Assembly: GCF_014863605.1 (NCBI RefSeq) | Contig: NZ_CP062252.1 | Coordinates: 1,683,001-1,747,000, forward strand | DNA from: Pseudomonas allokribbensis | Lineage (GTDB): Bacteria; Pseudomonadota; Gammaproteobacteria; Pseudomonadales; Pseudomonadaceae | DNA: 64,000 nt | Reading direction: 5' to 3' | Shown: one piece after another, positions 32,163-42,800 of the stretch | Layout: each line of letters begins with the position of its first letter | Numbering within the stretch: the first letter of the stretch is position 1 | Program-made: the position numbers and the translations under genes | The notes under the pieces: model-generated | Told to the model about the DNA's origin: nothing | Databases searched by the model: none | What the model saw: the letters and a program-made list of their open reading frames with translations, nothing else

Positions 32163-32948
32163 ATGCTTCCGGCTCTATGGGTTGCCAAAACCGGTCTGTC
32201 CGCCCAGGACACCAACCTGACCACCATTTCCAACAACCTGGCGAACGTGTCGACCACGGGTTTCAAACGTGACCGCGCCGAGTTCCAGGACCTGCTGTAT
32301 CAGATCAAGCGTCAGCCAGGCGCTCAGTCGACCCAGGACAGCGAACTGCCGTCGGGTCTGCAAGTGGGTACCGGTGTGCGCATCGTCGGCACCCAGAAGA
32401 ACTTCACCGCCGGTAGCCTGCAAACCACCGAGCAGCCGCTGGACATGGCCCTCGACGGCCGTGGTTTCTTCCAGATCCTGCAACCGGACGGCACTACGTC
32501 CTACACCCGTGACGGTACTTTCCACCTCGACTCCAATGGCCAGATCGTCAACGCCAGCGGTTTCGCTCTGGAGCCGGCCATTGTCATCCCGAACAACGCC
32601 CAGACCTTCACCGTTGGCCGTGACGGCACCGTGTCGATCACCGTTGCCGGCAACGCCGCCTCGCAAGTGATCGGCAACCTGCAAACCGCCGACTTCATCA
32701 ACCCGGCCGGTCTGCAAGCCGTGGGCAACAACCTATTCCTGGAAACCGCCGCTTCCGGCGCGCCGCAAATCGGCACTCCGGGCCTGAACGGTTTCGGCAC
32801 CACCCTGCAGAACACCCTGGAAACCTCCAACGTCAGCACCGTGGAAGAGATGGTCAACATGATCACCACTCAGCGCGCTTACGAGATGAACTCCAAGGTG
32901 ATCTCCACCGCCGACCAGATGCTCTCGTTCGTAACGCAGAATCTGTAA
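32163..32948 (+). CDS. flgG: Flagellar basal-body rod protein FlgG (distal rod)
   Basis: The 261-residue protein shows the rod-protein N-terminus (TNLTTISNNLANVSTTGFKRDRAEFQDLLYQ), the central DGRGFFQILQPDGTTSYTRDGTF, and the C-terminal ETSNVSTVEEMVNMITTQRAYEMNSKVI. FlgG builds the distal rod, the drive shaft inside the L and P rings. The length equals E. coli FlgG. A GAGGAG site precedes the ATG. Confidence 0.97.
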   Translation: MLPALWVAKTGLSAQDTNLTTISNNLANVSTTGFKRDRAEFQDLLYQIKRQPGAQSTQDSELPSGLQVGTGVRIVGTQKNFTAGSLQTTEQPLDMALDGRGFFQILQPDGTTSYTRDGTFHLDSNGQIVNASGFALEPAIVIPNNAQTFTVGRDGTVSITVAGNAASQVIGNLQTADFINPAGLQAVGNNLFLETAASGAPQIGTPGLNGFGTTLQNTLETSNVSTVEEMVNMITTQRAYEMNSKVISTADQMLSFVTQNL

Positions 32949-33001
32949 TCAAGTCTATGAGGCGGCCATGAGGCCGCCTGCAACACCGTGAGGTAAGGGT
33001 C

Positions 33002-33697
33002 ATGAAACGCTTCGTATCTGTTCTGGCATTGGGTGGGGTGGTCTCGCTCGCGGGCTGCGTCGCTCCGACGCCCAAGCCCAATGACCCTTACTACGCCCCG
33101 GTGTTGCCGCGGACGCCGTTGCCGGCGGCCGCCAACAACGGCTCGATCTATCAGGCCGGTTTCGAACAGAACCTGTACAGCGACCGCAAGGCGTTCCGGG
33201 TCGGTGACATCATCACCATCACCCTGAACGAGAAGACTCAGGCCAGCAAGAACGCCAACTCGCAAGTGGCCAAGAACAGCAAGACCGGCATCGGCCTGAC
33301 TTCGTTGTTCGGCGGCAGCGGCACCACCAACAACCCGTTGGGCGGTAACGATCTGAGCCTGGACGTCGGCTACAGCGGCGACCGTGCGACCAAGGGTGAC
33401 AGCAAGGCGGCCCAGGGCAACACCCTGACCGGTTCGATCACCGTGACCGTCGCCGACGTGCTGCCCAACGGCATCATCGCTGTGCGCGGCGAGAAGTGGA
33501 TGACCCTCAACACCGGTGATGAGCTGGTGCGGATCGCCGGTCTTGTTCGTGCCGATGACATCGCCACCGACAATACCGTGTCGTCGACCCGGGTCGCCGA
33601 TGCGCGCATCACCTACTCGGGCACCGGTTCGTTCGCCGATGCGAGTCAGCCAGGCTGGTTCGACCGTTTCTTCCTCAGCCCGCTGTTCCCTTTCTAG
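33002..33697 (+). CDS. flgH: Flagellar L-ring protein FlgH
   Basis: The 231-residue precursor has a lipoprotein signal with lipobox LAGC (Cys19). The mature part has [62 protein letters not shown] and the C-terminal [14 protein letters not shown]. It forms the outer-membrane L ring of the basal body. The flgI gene follows with no gap or within 9 bases. Confidence 0.96.
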   Translation: MKRFVSVLALGGVVSLAGCVAPTPKPNDPYYAPVLPRTPLPAAANNGSIYQAGFEQNLYSDRKAFRVGDIITITLNEKTQASKNANSQVAKNSKTGIGLTSLFGGSGTTNNPLGGNDLSLDVGYSGDRATKGDSKAAQGNTLTGSITVTVADVLPNGIIAVRGEKWMTLNTGDELVRIAGLVRADDIATDNTVSSTRVADARITYSGTGSFADASQPGWFDRFFLSPLFPF

Positions 33698-33706
33698 GTG
33701 GCTACG

Positions 33707-34813
33707 TTGAATTTCAAGAGCCTCATGCTCGCTGCGGCGTTGATGTCCGCAGCCTTTGGTGCCCACGCCGAGCGGCTGAAAGATATCGCCAGCATCTCTG
33801 GCGTGCGTTCCAACCAGTTGATCGGCTACGGCCTGGTGGTCGGGCTTAACGGCACCGGCGACCAGACGACGCAAACCCCGTTCACCCTGCAGACCTTCAA
33901 CAACATGCTCTCGCAGTTCGGTATCAAGGTGCCGCCGGGATCGGGCAACGTGCAGTTGAAAAACGTCGCGGCGGTATCGGTGAGTGCCGATCTGCCGGCG
34001 TTCGCCAAACCGGGTCAGCAGGTCGACATCACCGTTTCGTCCATCGGTAACTCCAAGAGCCTGCGCGGCGGCACCCTGTTGCTGACCCCGCTCAAGGGTA
34101 TCGACGGCAACGTCTACGCCATCGCTCAGGGCAACCTGGTGGTCGGCGGTTTCGATGCTGAAGGTCGTGACGGTTCGAAGATCACCGTCAACGTTCCGTC
34201 GGCCGGTCGCATCCCGGGCGGTGCATCGGTCGAACGTTCGGTGCCGAGCGGTTTCAACCAGGGCAACAGCCTGACGCTGAACCTCAACCGTTCCGACTTC
34301 ACCACCGCCAAGCGCATCGTCGACAAGATCAACGACATGCTCGGCCCTGGCGTTGCCCAGGCCATCGACGGTGGTTCGATCCGCGTCACCGCGCCGCTCG
34401 ATCCGAGCCAGCGCGTCGACTATCTGTCGATCCTGGAAAACCTCGAAGTCGACCCGGGTCAGGCCGTGGCGAAAGTCATCATCAACTCGCGTACCGGCAC
34501 CATCGTCATCGGCCAGAACGTGAAAGTTTCGCCGGCCGCCGTGACCCACGGCAGCCTGACCGTGACCATCACCGAAGACCCGATCGTCAGCCAGCCGGGC
34601 CCGCTGTCCAATGGTCAGACGGCCGTGGTGCCGCGCTCGCGGGTGAATGCTCAGCAGGAAGCCAAACCGATGTTCAAGTTCGGCCCGGGCACCACCCTCG
34701 ACGAAATCGTGCGTGCGGTGAATCAGGTCGGCGCGGCACCGGGTGACCTGATGGCCATTCTCGAAGCACTGAAGCAGGCCGGCGCGTTGCAAGCCGATCT
34801 GATCGTGATCTGA
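33707..34813 (+). CDS. flgI: Flagellar P-ring protein FlgI
   Basis: I choose the TTG at 33707 because AGGTGG lies 5 bases upstream; a GTG three codons earlier abuts the flgH stop without a ribosome-binding site. The result is 368 residues with a signal peptide ([21 protein letters not shown]). Family blocks include [31 protein letters not shown] and [27 protein letters not shown] segments, ending [12 protein letters not shown]. FlgI forms the periplasmic P ring around the rod. Confidence 0.95.
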   Translation: MNFKSLMLAAALMSAAFGAHAERLKDIASISGVRSNQLIGYGLVVGLNGTGDQTTQTPFTLQTFNNMLSQFGIKVPPGSGNVQLKNVAAVSVSADLPAFAKPGQQVDITVSSIGNSKSLRGGTLLLTPLKGIDGNVYAIAQGNLVVGGFDAEGRDGSKITVNVPSAGRIPGGASVERSVPSGFNQGNSLTLNLNRSDFTTAKRIVDKINDMLGPGVAQAIDGGSIRVTAPLDPSQRVDYLSILENLEVDPGQAVAKVIINSRTGTIVIGQNVKVSPAAVTHGSLTVTITEDPIVSQPGPLSNGQTAVVPRSRVNAQQEAKPMFKFGPGTTLDEIVRAVNQVGAAPGDLMAILEALKQAGALQADLIVI

Positions 34814-34824
34814 GGACGGCACTT

Positions 34825-36117
34825 ATGGATATGCGCAAAAGCGGTCTGGTCAGCAGCAGCGATTCGGGTTCGTACTCCGACCTCAATCGTCTGAACCAGC
34901 TCAAGGTCGGCGACAAGAACAGTGACGGGAACATGCGCAAGGTTGCGCAGGAATTCGAATCGCTGTTCCTCGGTGAAATGCTCAAGTCGATGCGTTCGGC
35001 CACTGAAGCGCTGGGCCAGGACAACCCGCTCAATACGCCGGCAGCCAAGCAGTATCAGGAAATGTACGACCAGCAACTGGCGGTGTCTCTGTCCCGCGAG
35101 GGCGGTGGTATCGGTCTGGCTGACGTGCTGATGAAGCAGATGTCGAAGAACAAACCGATGGCACCGGGCGAGGCCGCCGCCGCGTCGGCTGCCAAGCAGC
35201 AGGAAGCCCTGGCCAAGACCGCTGCGGTGGAAACGCCGATTGCCGCCGGCACCGTGGCTACCAACGGTCCGCTGTCGCGCCTCAATGGCGAACGTCCGTT
35301 GTGGGCCTCGCGTTCGGTGCATGCGCCGAACACCCAGCTGACCCATCGCAACGACATGGAAATGATCAACCAGCGTCGCCTGGCGCTGCCACCGAAACTG
35401 GCTGATCGCTTGCTCGCCGGTCTGGTGCCTTCGGCCACGCCGACGGCGGCCACTCAATTGCCGCAACGAGCCACGACGGCCGCTGCCACCGGTTCCGGTC
35501 CGCTGTACAACGGCGACTGGCTGGCCCGCGCCGAGGCGGACAAGGCCTCTGGCGGGCAGATGCAGATTTACGGTCGCGCCATGGCGCAGATTCCGCTGGC
35601 GCCAGCGAAGAAGGCATTCAGCAACGCCGACGAATTCGTCAACACCATGCTGCCGATGGCCAAGGAAGCGGCGGCGCGCATCGGTGTCGATCCGCGTTAC
35701 CTGGTGGCTCAGGCCGCACTCGAAACCGGCTATGGCAAGTCGGTCATGCGCGCCCAGGACGGCACCAGCAGTCACAACCTGTTCGGCATCAAGGCCAGCA
35801 GCAACTGGCAGGGCGATTCGGCCCGTGCGATCACCAGCGAGTTCCGCAACGGGCAGATGGTCAAGGAGACGGCGGAGTTCCGTTCCTACGCCTCGTACAA
35901 GGACAGCTTCCACGATCTGGTGACTTTGCTGCAGAGCAATAATCGCTATCAAGATGTGCTGAAGTCGGCCGATAACCCAGAACAGTTTGTACGCGAGTTG
36001 CAAAAGGCCGGTTACGCAACCGACCCGAACTACGCAAGCAAGATTTCGCAGATTGCCAGGCAGATGACGGTAAATCAGAACTACGCTGCGGCCGGCGTTT
36101 CAACAACGCCTTTATAA
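34825..36117 (+). CDS. flgJ: Flagellum-specific muramidase and rod-capping protein FlgJ
   Basis: The 430-residue protein has the N-terminal rod-assembly domain (KVAQEFESLFLGEMLKSMRSA, residues ~36-60) and a C-terminal glucosaminidase domain (~260-420) with YLVAQAALETGYGKS bearing the catalytic Glu and SSHNLFGIKASSNWQGD. A ~120-residue Ala/Thr/Pro-rich linker between them makes it longer than E. coli FlgJ (313). It caps the growing rod and cuts a hole in peptidoglycan. Confidence 0.95.
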   Translation: MDMRKSGLVSSSDSGSYSDLNRLNQLKVGDKNSDGNMRKVAQEFESLFLGEMLKSMRSATEALGQDNPLNTPAAKQYQEMYDQQLAVSLSREGGGIGLADVLMKQMSKNKPMAPGEAAAASAAKQQEALAKTAAVETPIAAGTVATNGPLSRLNGERPLWASRSVHAPNTQLTHRNDMEMINQRRLALPPKLADRLLAGLVPSATPTAATQLPQRATTAAATGSGPLYNGDWLARAEADKASGGQMQIYGRAMAQIPLAPAKKAFSNADEFVNTMLPMAKEAAARIGVDPRYLVAQAALETGYGKSVMRAQDGTSSHNLFGIKASSNWQGDSARAITSEFRNGQMVKETAEFRSYASYKDSFHDLVTLLQSNNRYQDVLKSADNPEQFVRELQKAGYATDPNYASKISQIARQMTVNQNYAAAGVSTTPL

Positions 36118-36138
36118 ACACAAGGTAAGGTTTGAATC

Positions 36139-38184
36139 ATGAGTTTGCTCAATATCGGGATGTCGGGGTTGGCCGCGAGTTCGTCCTCTCTGGCTGTGAC
36201 AGGTAACAACATTGCCAACGTCGACACCGCCGGTTATTCACGCCAGCAAACCGTGCAGGGCACCAAGTCCTCGCAGCAGTTCGGCAACGTCTTCATCGGC
36301 ACGGGCACGACCCTGGCCGACGTGCGCCGGGTGTACAACTCTTACCTCGAAACACAACTGCACACCGCCACCTCGCTCAACAGCGAAGCGGCCGCGTACG
36401 GTGCCCAGGCGACCGCGCTGGACGCCTCGCTGTCCGACACCAACACGGGCCTGACCGGTGTGCTGCAGAAATTCTTCACCTCGATGCAGGGTGTAGCGAC
36501 CTCGGCGACCGACGACACTTCCCGTCAGTCGGTACTGACCGGTGCGCAGGCCCTGACCAGCCGCTTCAACGCGCTGGCCAAACAGCTGAACGATCAGAAC
36601 ACCACGATCAACGGCAACCTGTCGGACATGACGTCCCAGGTGAACAAGCTGGCCACCGCGATTGCCAACCTGAACCAGAAGATCGGTGAGGTTTCCACCA
36701 GCGGCGGCCAGCCGAACGATCTGCTCGACAGCCGTAACGAAGCCGTGCGTCAGCTCTCCGAGTTGACCGGTGCGCAAGTCGTCGAGCGCGGCAGCAGTTT
36801 CGACGTCTACGTCGGCAGCGGTCAGCCACTGGTCATCGGCAACACCACCAACACCCTGAGCACCGTGCCGAGCAAGGACGACCCGTCGCGCATGGGCATC
36901 CAGATGGATCGCGGCTCAAGCACCCTCGACATCACCTCGGTGATGAGCGGCGGTGAAATCGGTGGTCTGCTGACCTATCGCAATGAAGTGCTCAACCCTT
37001 CGCTCAACGAGCTGGGCCGTGTAGCACTGGTCATTGCCGACCAGATGAATCGCCAGCAAGCCCAGGGCATCGACAAGAACGGTGACTTCGGCGCGGCCAT
37101 TTTCAACGACATCAACAGTGCTGCACTGATCAGCCAGCGCAGCATTGCCCAGTCGACCAACAGTGCAGGTTCCGGCAACCTTGATGTCACCATCAAGGAC
37201 ACCGGCAAGCTGACCACCAGCGACTACCAGGTCACCTTCACCAGCGCGACCAACTACTCGGTCAAGCGCTCGGACGGTACCGACATGGGTTCGTTCAGCA
37301 CCACGACCACGCCACCGCCAGTGATCGACGGCTTCACCCTGGCCCTCAATGGCGGTGCGTTGAGCGCCGGCGACACCTTCAAGGTGACCCCGACCCGTAA
37401 CGCCGGCAGCACCATCCAGACCGTGCTCACCGATCCGAAGAAAATCGCGGCGGCAGCACCGTTGACCGGTGTGGCCAGTGCCAACAATTCCGGCACCTAC
37501 ACGCAGCCGACGCTGATCGACACCCTCGACATCACCAACCCGGCCTCCCAGGCCGAGTTGCAGAATGCGCTCAAGTACTCGACGCCGGTCAAACTGGTCA
37601 TGGGTGCGGTCGCCAGCGGCAGCCAGTCGTACAACATGGTCGATGCCAAGGGCAACACCATCGGTTCCGGCACCATCGTGCCGGGGCAGGCCAACACCCT
37701 GAACCTCAAGATCGGCATGGTCGACTCCACCGGTGCTCCGGTGATGGATACCTCGGTCACGCCGAACGTGCAGAAAACCTTTACCGTGCAGACCACCGTG
37801 GGCGCGACGCCGAAGCCAGGCGAAACCTTCACGATCAACCTGACCGGCGCGGCCTCTTCGGACAACCGCAACGCGCAGGCGCTGGTTGGCTTGCAGACCA
37901 AACAGACCGTGGATACCGGCACGGCGAGCAAGGGCATCAGCCTGACTGACGCCTACAACAAGCTGGTGACCAACGTCGGTACCAAGGCTGCTCAGAGCAA
38001 GTCCGACAGCGCCGCCACCACGGTGATTCTGGATCAGGCGCAGGGTGCGCGTGATTCGCTGTCCCAGGTCAACCTGGACGAAGAAACCGGCAACCTGGTC
38101 AAGTATCAGCAGTACTACACCGCCTCTTCGCAAATCATCAAGGCTGCGCAGGAAACCTTCGCAACGCTGATCAACAGTCTTTAA
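36139..38184 (+). CDS. flgK: Flagellar hook-associated protein 1 FlgK
   Basis: The N-terminus (LLNIGMSGLAASSSSLAVTGNNIANVDTAGYSRQ) and C-terminus (VNLDEETGNLVKYQQYYTASSQIIKAAQETFATLINSL) are the standard hook-junction helices. At 681 residues the central exposed domain (about 340-600) is larger than in E. coli (547 total). FlgK joins the hook to the filament together with FlgL. The gene follows flgJ by 21 bases. Confidence 0.96.
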   Translation: MSLLNIGMSGLAASSSSLAVTGNNIANVDTAGYSRQQTVQGTKSSQQFGNVFIGTGTTLADVRRVYNSYLETQLHTATSLNSEAAAYGAQATALDASLSDTNTGLTGVLQKFFTSMQGVATSATDDTSRQSVLTGAQALTSRFNALAKQLNDQNTTINGNLSDMTSQVNKLATAIANLNQKIGEVSTSGGQPNDLLDSRNEAVRQLSELTGAQVVERGSSFDVYVGSGQPLVIGNTTNTLSTVPSKDDPSRMGIQMDRGSSTLDITSVMSGGEIGGLLTYRNEVLNPSLNELGRVALVIADQMNRQQAQGIDKNGDFGAAIFNDINSAALISQRSIAQSTNSAGSGNLDVTIKDTGKLTTSDYQVTFTSATNYSVKRSDGTDMGSFSTTTTPPPVIDGFTLALNGGALSAGDTFKVTPTRNAGSTIQTVLTDPKKIAAAAPLTGVASANNSGTYTQPTLIDTLDITNPASQAELQNALKYSTPVKLVMGAVASGSQSYNMVDAKGNTIGSGTIVPGQANTLNLKIGMVDSTGAPVMDTSVTPNVQKTFTVQTTVGATPKPGETFTINLTGAASSDNRNAQALVGLQTKQTVDTGTASKGISLTDAYNKLVTNVGTKAAQSKSDSAATTVILDQAQGARDSLSQVNLDEETGNLVKYQQYYTASSQIIKAAQETFATLINSL

Positions 38185-38197
38185 GGAGCCGTAATTC

Positions 38198-39769
38198 ATG
38201 CGCATTTCCACCGCCCAGTATTACGCGACACAAGCTGCTCAATATCAGCGCAACTACAGCAAGACTGTCGCGACCGCCAACGAGGCTAGCAGCCTGCAGC
38301 GCATCAACACCGCTGCCGACGATCCGATCGGCGCCGGGCGTCTGCTCAAGCTGGGTCAGCAGGCCTCGATGCTCGAGCAGTATCAGGGCAACATCGATAC
38401 CACCAAGAGTGCGCTGACCGTGCAGGAGTCCACGTTGAACTCCATCACCACGGCCTTGCAGCGCGCCAAGGAAATCGGCCTGGCCGCCAACAACGGCATC
38501 GCCACTGACACTGACCGCAAGGCCTACGCCGCCGAGCTGAGCCAGATCCAGCAACAAGTGCTGGGCCTGATGAACTCCAAGGACGCCAACGGCAATTACC
38601 TGTTTTCCGGTTCCAAGACCGATACCGCGCCGTACTCGCAAAATGCCGATGGCACTTACACCTACAATGGTGACCAGACCCAGATCAACCTGGGCATTGG
38701 CGACGGTCTTTCGGTGGCCTCCAATACCACTGGCTGGGATGCGTTCCAGCAGACCATCAACACCAGCCGCACCACGACCAGCATGACCGCGCCAACCCCC
38801 GATGATGGCCGCGTGGTGCTGACCAACGGTATCGTTGGCACCGCCGCGACGTACAACGCCAAGTTCGCGGCCGGTCAGCCGTACACCGTGGATTTCATCA
38901 GCAGCACTCAGTTGAAAATCACCGATGCCCTGGGCAACGACGTGACGACCGAAGCCAGCCAGAACGGCGCGATCACCAACAGCAACGGCGCCAACCAGAC
39001 CGTCAGCTTCCGTGGCGTCGATCTGAAGTTGAACATCAACCTCAAGCCTGGTGACACCAACCCGGATGCGGTCATTGCCGGCCACAGCTTTCAGCTGGCG
39101 GCCACGCCTGACTCGTTCACCACCTCGCGCAGCGCGGGCAATGCGTCGACGGCGGTCATCACCGGCTCCGGCGTGACCAACCAGGCGGCCTACGACGCGG
39201 CATTCCCGTCGGGCGGCGGTGCGATCCTGAAGTTCACCAGCGCCACCAACTTCGACCTGTATGCAGCGCCAGTGACAGCTGACAGCAAGCCAGTGTCGTC
39301 GGGCACCATGGTCGGCGCCAACGCCACGGCAGCGGGTGTGACCTTCACGTTCGGCGGGACGCCGGGTGCGGGCGATCAGTTCTCGATCCAGTCCAACAAC
39401 CACCAGACCCAGAACGTGCTCGACACCCTGGGCCAGATGGTCACGGCGCTGAATGCGCCGATCGACGGGAATCCGGTGGCCAAGCAGAAATTCCAGGGTG
39501 CCATGGAGTCGGCGCTGGGCAACATCGACAGCGCGGCCAATCAGATTGGTTCGGCGGTGACGTCGATCGGTGCTCGCGGACAGTCGCTGGATGACCAGAA
39601 CACCACCAACCAGAGCCTGACTCAGGCGAATACCACCACTCAGGGTTCGATCCGTGATTCGGATCCTGCCGAAGTGATGACCCGCCTGACCTTGCAGCAG
39701 ACCATGCTGCAGGCCTCGCAACTGGCATTCAGCAAAATCAGCCAGCTGGGTCTGTTCAACAAGATCTGA
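38198..39769 (+). CDS. flgL: Flagellar hook-associated protein 3 FlgL
   Basis: At 523 residues it is much longer than E. coli FlgL (317). The flagellin-like N-terminus (MRISTAQYYATQAAQYQRNYSKT ... NTAADDPIGAGRLLKLGQQA) and C-terminus (TRLTLQQTMLQASQLAFSKISQLGLFNKI) are intact, and the extra length lies in the middle (about residues 180-400), which is Thr/Asn/Ser-rich and probably surface exposed. It is the last gene of the flg operon and is followed by a GC-rich hairpin at 39778-39793. Confidence 0.95.
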   Translation: MRISTAQYYATQAAQYQRNYSKTVATANEASSLQRINTAADDPIGAGRLLKLGQQASMLEQYQGNIDTTKSALTVQESTLNSITTALQRAKEIGLAANNGIATDTDRKAYAAELSQIQQQVLGLMNSKDANGNYLFSGSKTDTAPYSQNADGTYTYNGDQTQINLGIGDGLSVASNTTGWDAFQQTINTSRTTTSMTAPTPDDGRVVLTNGIVGTAATYNAKFAAGQPYTVDFISSTQLKITDALGNDVTTEASQNGAITNSNGANQTVSFRGVDLKLNINLKPGDTNPDAVIAGHSFQLAATPDSFTTSRSAGNASTAVITGSGVTNQAAYDAAFPSGGGAILKFTSATNFDLYAAPVTADSKPVSSGTMVGANATAAGVTFTFGGTPGAGDQFSIQSNNHQTQNVLDTLGQMVTALNAPIDGNPVAKQKFQGAMESALGNIDSAANQIGSAVTSIGARGQSLDDQNTTNQSLTQANTTTQGSIRDSDPAEVMTRLTLQQTMLQASQLAFSKISQLGLFNKI

Positions 39770-39777
39770 CGGTAGCC

Positions 39778-39793
39778 GGGCGCGCTGGCGCCC
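39778..39793 (+). terminator. Short GC-rich hairpin after flgL
   Basis: GGGCGC (39778-39783) pairs with GCGCCC (39788-39793) around a 4-base loop, 9 bases after the flgL stop, followed by a T/C-rich stretch. It is a weak terminator candidate between flgL and the glycosyltransferase gene. Confidence 0.45.
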
Positions 39794-39819
39794 GTTCTGC
39801 CCTGTCCCTTCAATAGTCA

Positions 39820-42800
39820 ATGTCTTTAGCGGTTTCAAGGGCTCGCTTTTCTGAGCGGGCTCGCACCGCCTGTGAGCCCGCCGTGAATTCACTTCCTCTC
39901 GTCAGCCTGGTCATTCCTGCCTTCAATCCACGTTTCTTCGAACGGGCATTGCTCAGTGCGGTGAGCCAGGGCTATGGCAATCTTGAAGTCATTGTCTGCG
40001 ACGACAGTCGCGGCAACGAGATTGAAACCACCGTCGCCTCGGTGATCGAGAGTTCCGGCGTGGCCGTGCGCTACGTGCGCAATGCGCGCACGCTCGGGCT
40101 GGTCGGCAATCTGCATGCGTGCCTTGAGCAGGCGCAGGGCGAGTTCATCAAGTTTCTGTGTGATGACGACCAATTGTTTGGCACGTGCATCGAGCGCCAG
40201 GCACAGGTTCTCATCGATCAGCAGGACGTCAATCTGGTGCTCGCCCAGCGTCTGTTCTGGGATGCCGACGACCGTCCGTTGCCTTCACGCCTGGAAAATA
40301 CCCCGTTGTCGCCGGTGTGCGGACTGTTCAAGGGGGATGACCTGCTGGCGATTTTCGAGAATTTCCCGGTCAACATTCTCGGCGGTTTCAGCAATGCACT
40401 GTTTCGCCGGGCCGATGTGCTGGAGCTTCTCCCGGCCTTGACCACTCCCGAAACCTGCTTTGTCGCGACCCTGGATTTTGCGTTGTACGTCTGCCTGTTG
40501 CGTCGCGGCAACCTGGTGGTTTCGAATCACGTCCTGAGCGTCGAGCGCCTGTACGCCGAGCGCTTGAGTGGCCAACAGGCAATGCGCGATGCTGCGTACA
40601 CCGAACGCCAGTGGTTGTCGCAGATGCTCAAGGCGCGCAGTGGCGAATCGGCCCCGGCGCCGGGCTGGGTGCGTTATGTGCCGATCACCAAGGCGCAGGA
40701 ATCGCCACAGGTCTGGGAAGAGTTGCCGCTGAGCCGGACGCTGGGCACCAAACAGACCACCCAGGATTGGCATGTCGGCGTTTCCAGTGTCAGTTTTGCC
40801 GAGTTGTATGCGCAGTGGCTGGCATGCCGCAACCTGACCGAAGGCCAGCGCGAACTGCTGCCGGATACGCTCGCGGCATGGCCGCGCGTACCGAAAATCG
40901 TGCCGCTGATCATTGACGAGCAGGGCAGTCGCTCGGCGCTGGATCTCACCCTGCAATCGCTCGAGGCACAGGAATACCTGCCCGAGTTGACCCTTGTGTT
41001 GTCCGCCTCCTGCACCGAGACGCAGCTCGAAGAGCGCGTCTTGCGCATGCCGTTGCAGGAGGACTGGCAACAGCAGATCAACGAACTCTTGCCGCAGCTG
41101 GAAGGTGCCGACTGGTTCTACCTGCTGCGTGCCGGTGATCGTCTGGTGGTGCCGGCGCTGCTGGTGATGGCCGAGCGCATTGCGCTCTCGCGAACCGTTA
41201 CCTGCCTTTACAGCGATGAAGGTGGTTTGAGCGAGGGCGAGTCGACCGAGCCGGTGTTCAAGCCGGACTTCAACCTGGACCTGATGCGCAGCTACCCCTA
41301 TGTGGGCCGGGCCCTGGCGTTCGAGCGCGAACGGTTCCTGGCACTCGGCGGTTTCGATTCCGCGTTTGGCGAGCTGGCGCCCCACGATGTGTTGTGGCGC
41401 ATGGTCGAGAACGACGGCACGCAGGTCATTGGCCATATTTCCGAAGTGCTGCTGGAGTCGGCATTCGACCTCGCCAAGTGGTTGTCGGAACCGCAAATGG
41501 CTGACGGCAATTCGCAGTTGATCTCGGCGCACCTTGACCGCCTGGGCATTGCCCATGAAATCCGCAACGGCGCCTCGGCGCTGCTGAACCGCGTGGATTA
41601 CCACCATGGCCGGCAACCGCTGGTGTCGATCGTCATTGTCAGCAAGGATCAGACGGCCGCTGTGCAGCGCTGTGTCGAGAGCCTGCTGGAGAAGACCGCC
41701 TACGCCGAGTACGAGTTGCTGCTGGTCGACAATGGCAGCCAGGGCGTCGAGGCGCAGACCTGGTTTGACGGCATGGCGCAATTGGGCAGCGAGCGGATTC
41801 GTGTCCTCGATTGCCCGCAGCAAGACAACATGGCCGCCGTGCGCAATCTCGCGGTGAGCCAGGCGCGGGGCGAATACGTCCTGCTGCTCAACCCTTACGC
41901 CGTGATCACCCATGGCGACTGGCTGGCGGAAATGCTCAATCACGCCCAGCGCCCCGAAGTCGGTGTGGTGGGGGCCAAACTGTTCAACCCGGACGGGCGG
42001 GTCTTGCACGCCGGTCTGATCCTCGGCCTGCAAGGGCCGGCCGGCGTACCGTTTTACGGCGAGTCGTTGCAGGCGACGGGTTACATGTACCGGCTATTGG
42101 TCGCTCACGACCTGAGCGCCGTCGGCAGTGATTGCCTGATGGTGCGCAAGGCTGTGTTCGATTCGGTCAACGGGCTCGATGAGCAGGCGCTGGCGCAGTC
42201 ACTCAACGAAGTGGATCTGTGCCTGCGGGTTGGCCAGGAAGGTTACCTGGTGGTGTGGACGCCTTACGCGCAGTTGGCGTTGGGCGCGCAACCGGCGCAA
42301 GCCCCGAAGGAAGGCGAAGAAGCAGCGCTTGGCCAGGAGCAGGAAACTTTCTACAGGCGCTGGCTGCCGGTCGTCGCACGGGATCCGGCCTACAACGCCA
42401 ACCTGTCGCTGAACGGTCTGGGGGGCTCGAGCTTCAGTCTCGACCCGGGCCTGCGTACCGGCTGGAGTCCGTTTTCGCAGCCGCAATTGCCCAAGATCCT
42501 GGCGTTGCCGGTCAACGCATCGGCGATCGGTCACTACCGTGTGACTCAGCCCCTGATCGAGCTGGAAGCAGCGGGCAGGGCGCTGGGACGGATTCATTAC
42601 AACCTGCCGACCATCATCGAAGTCGAGCGCCAGTCCCCTGACGTGATCATTCTGCAGGGGCGTTATGCCGAAGCACCGATCAACGAAATTCCAAGCTTGC
42701 AGAAGTACTCGAGTGCCCGGCGGATCTACGAGCTCGATGACTACGTGATCGACGTTCCCCATCGTAATGCGCACATCCGCAACATGCCGAACAAGGACGA

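Noticed and set aside
32879..34822. Long minus-strand open frame across flgH and flgI
   Set aside because: Antisense shadow of two well-recognised ring genes, with no ribosome-binding site.
39778..39791. GG-N10-GC spacing that could be a sigma-54 promoter for the large glycosyltransferase
   Set aside because: The pattern lies inside a GC-rich hairpin with none of the TGGCAC/TTGC context, so it is probably chance.
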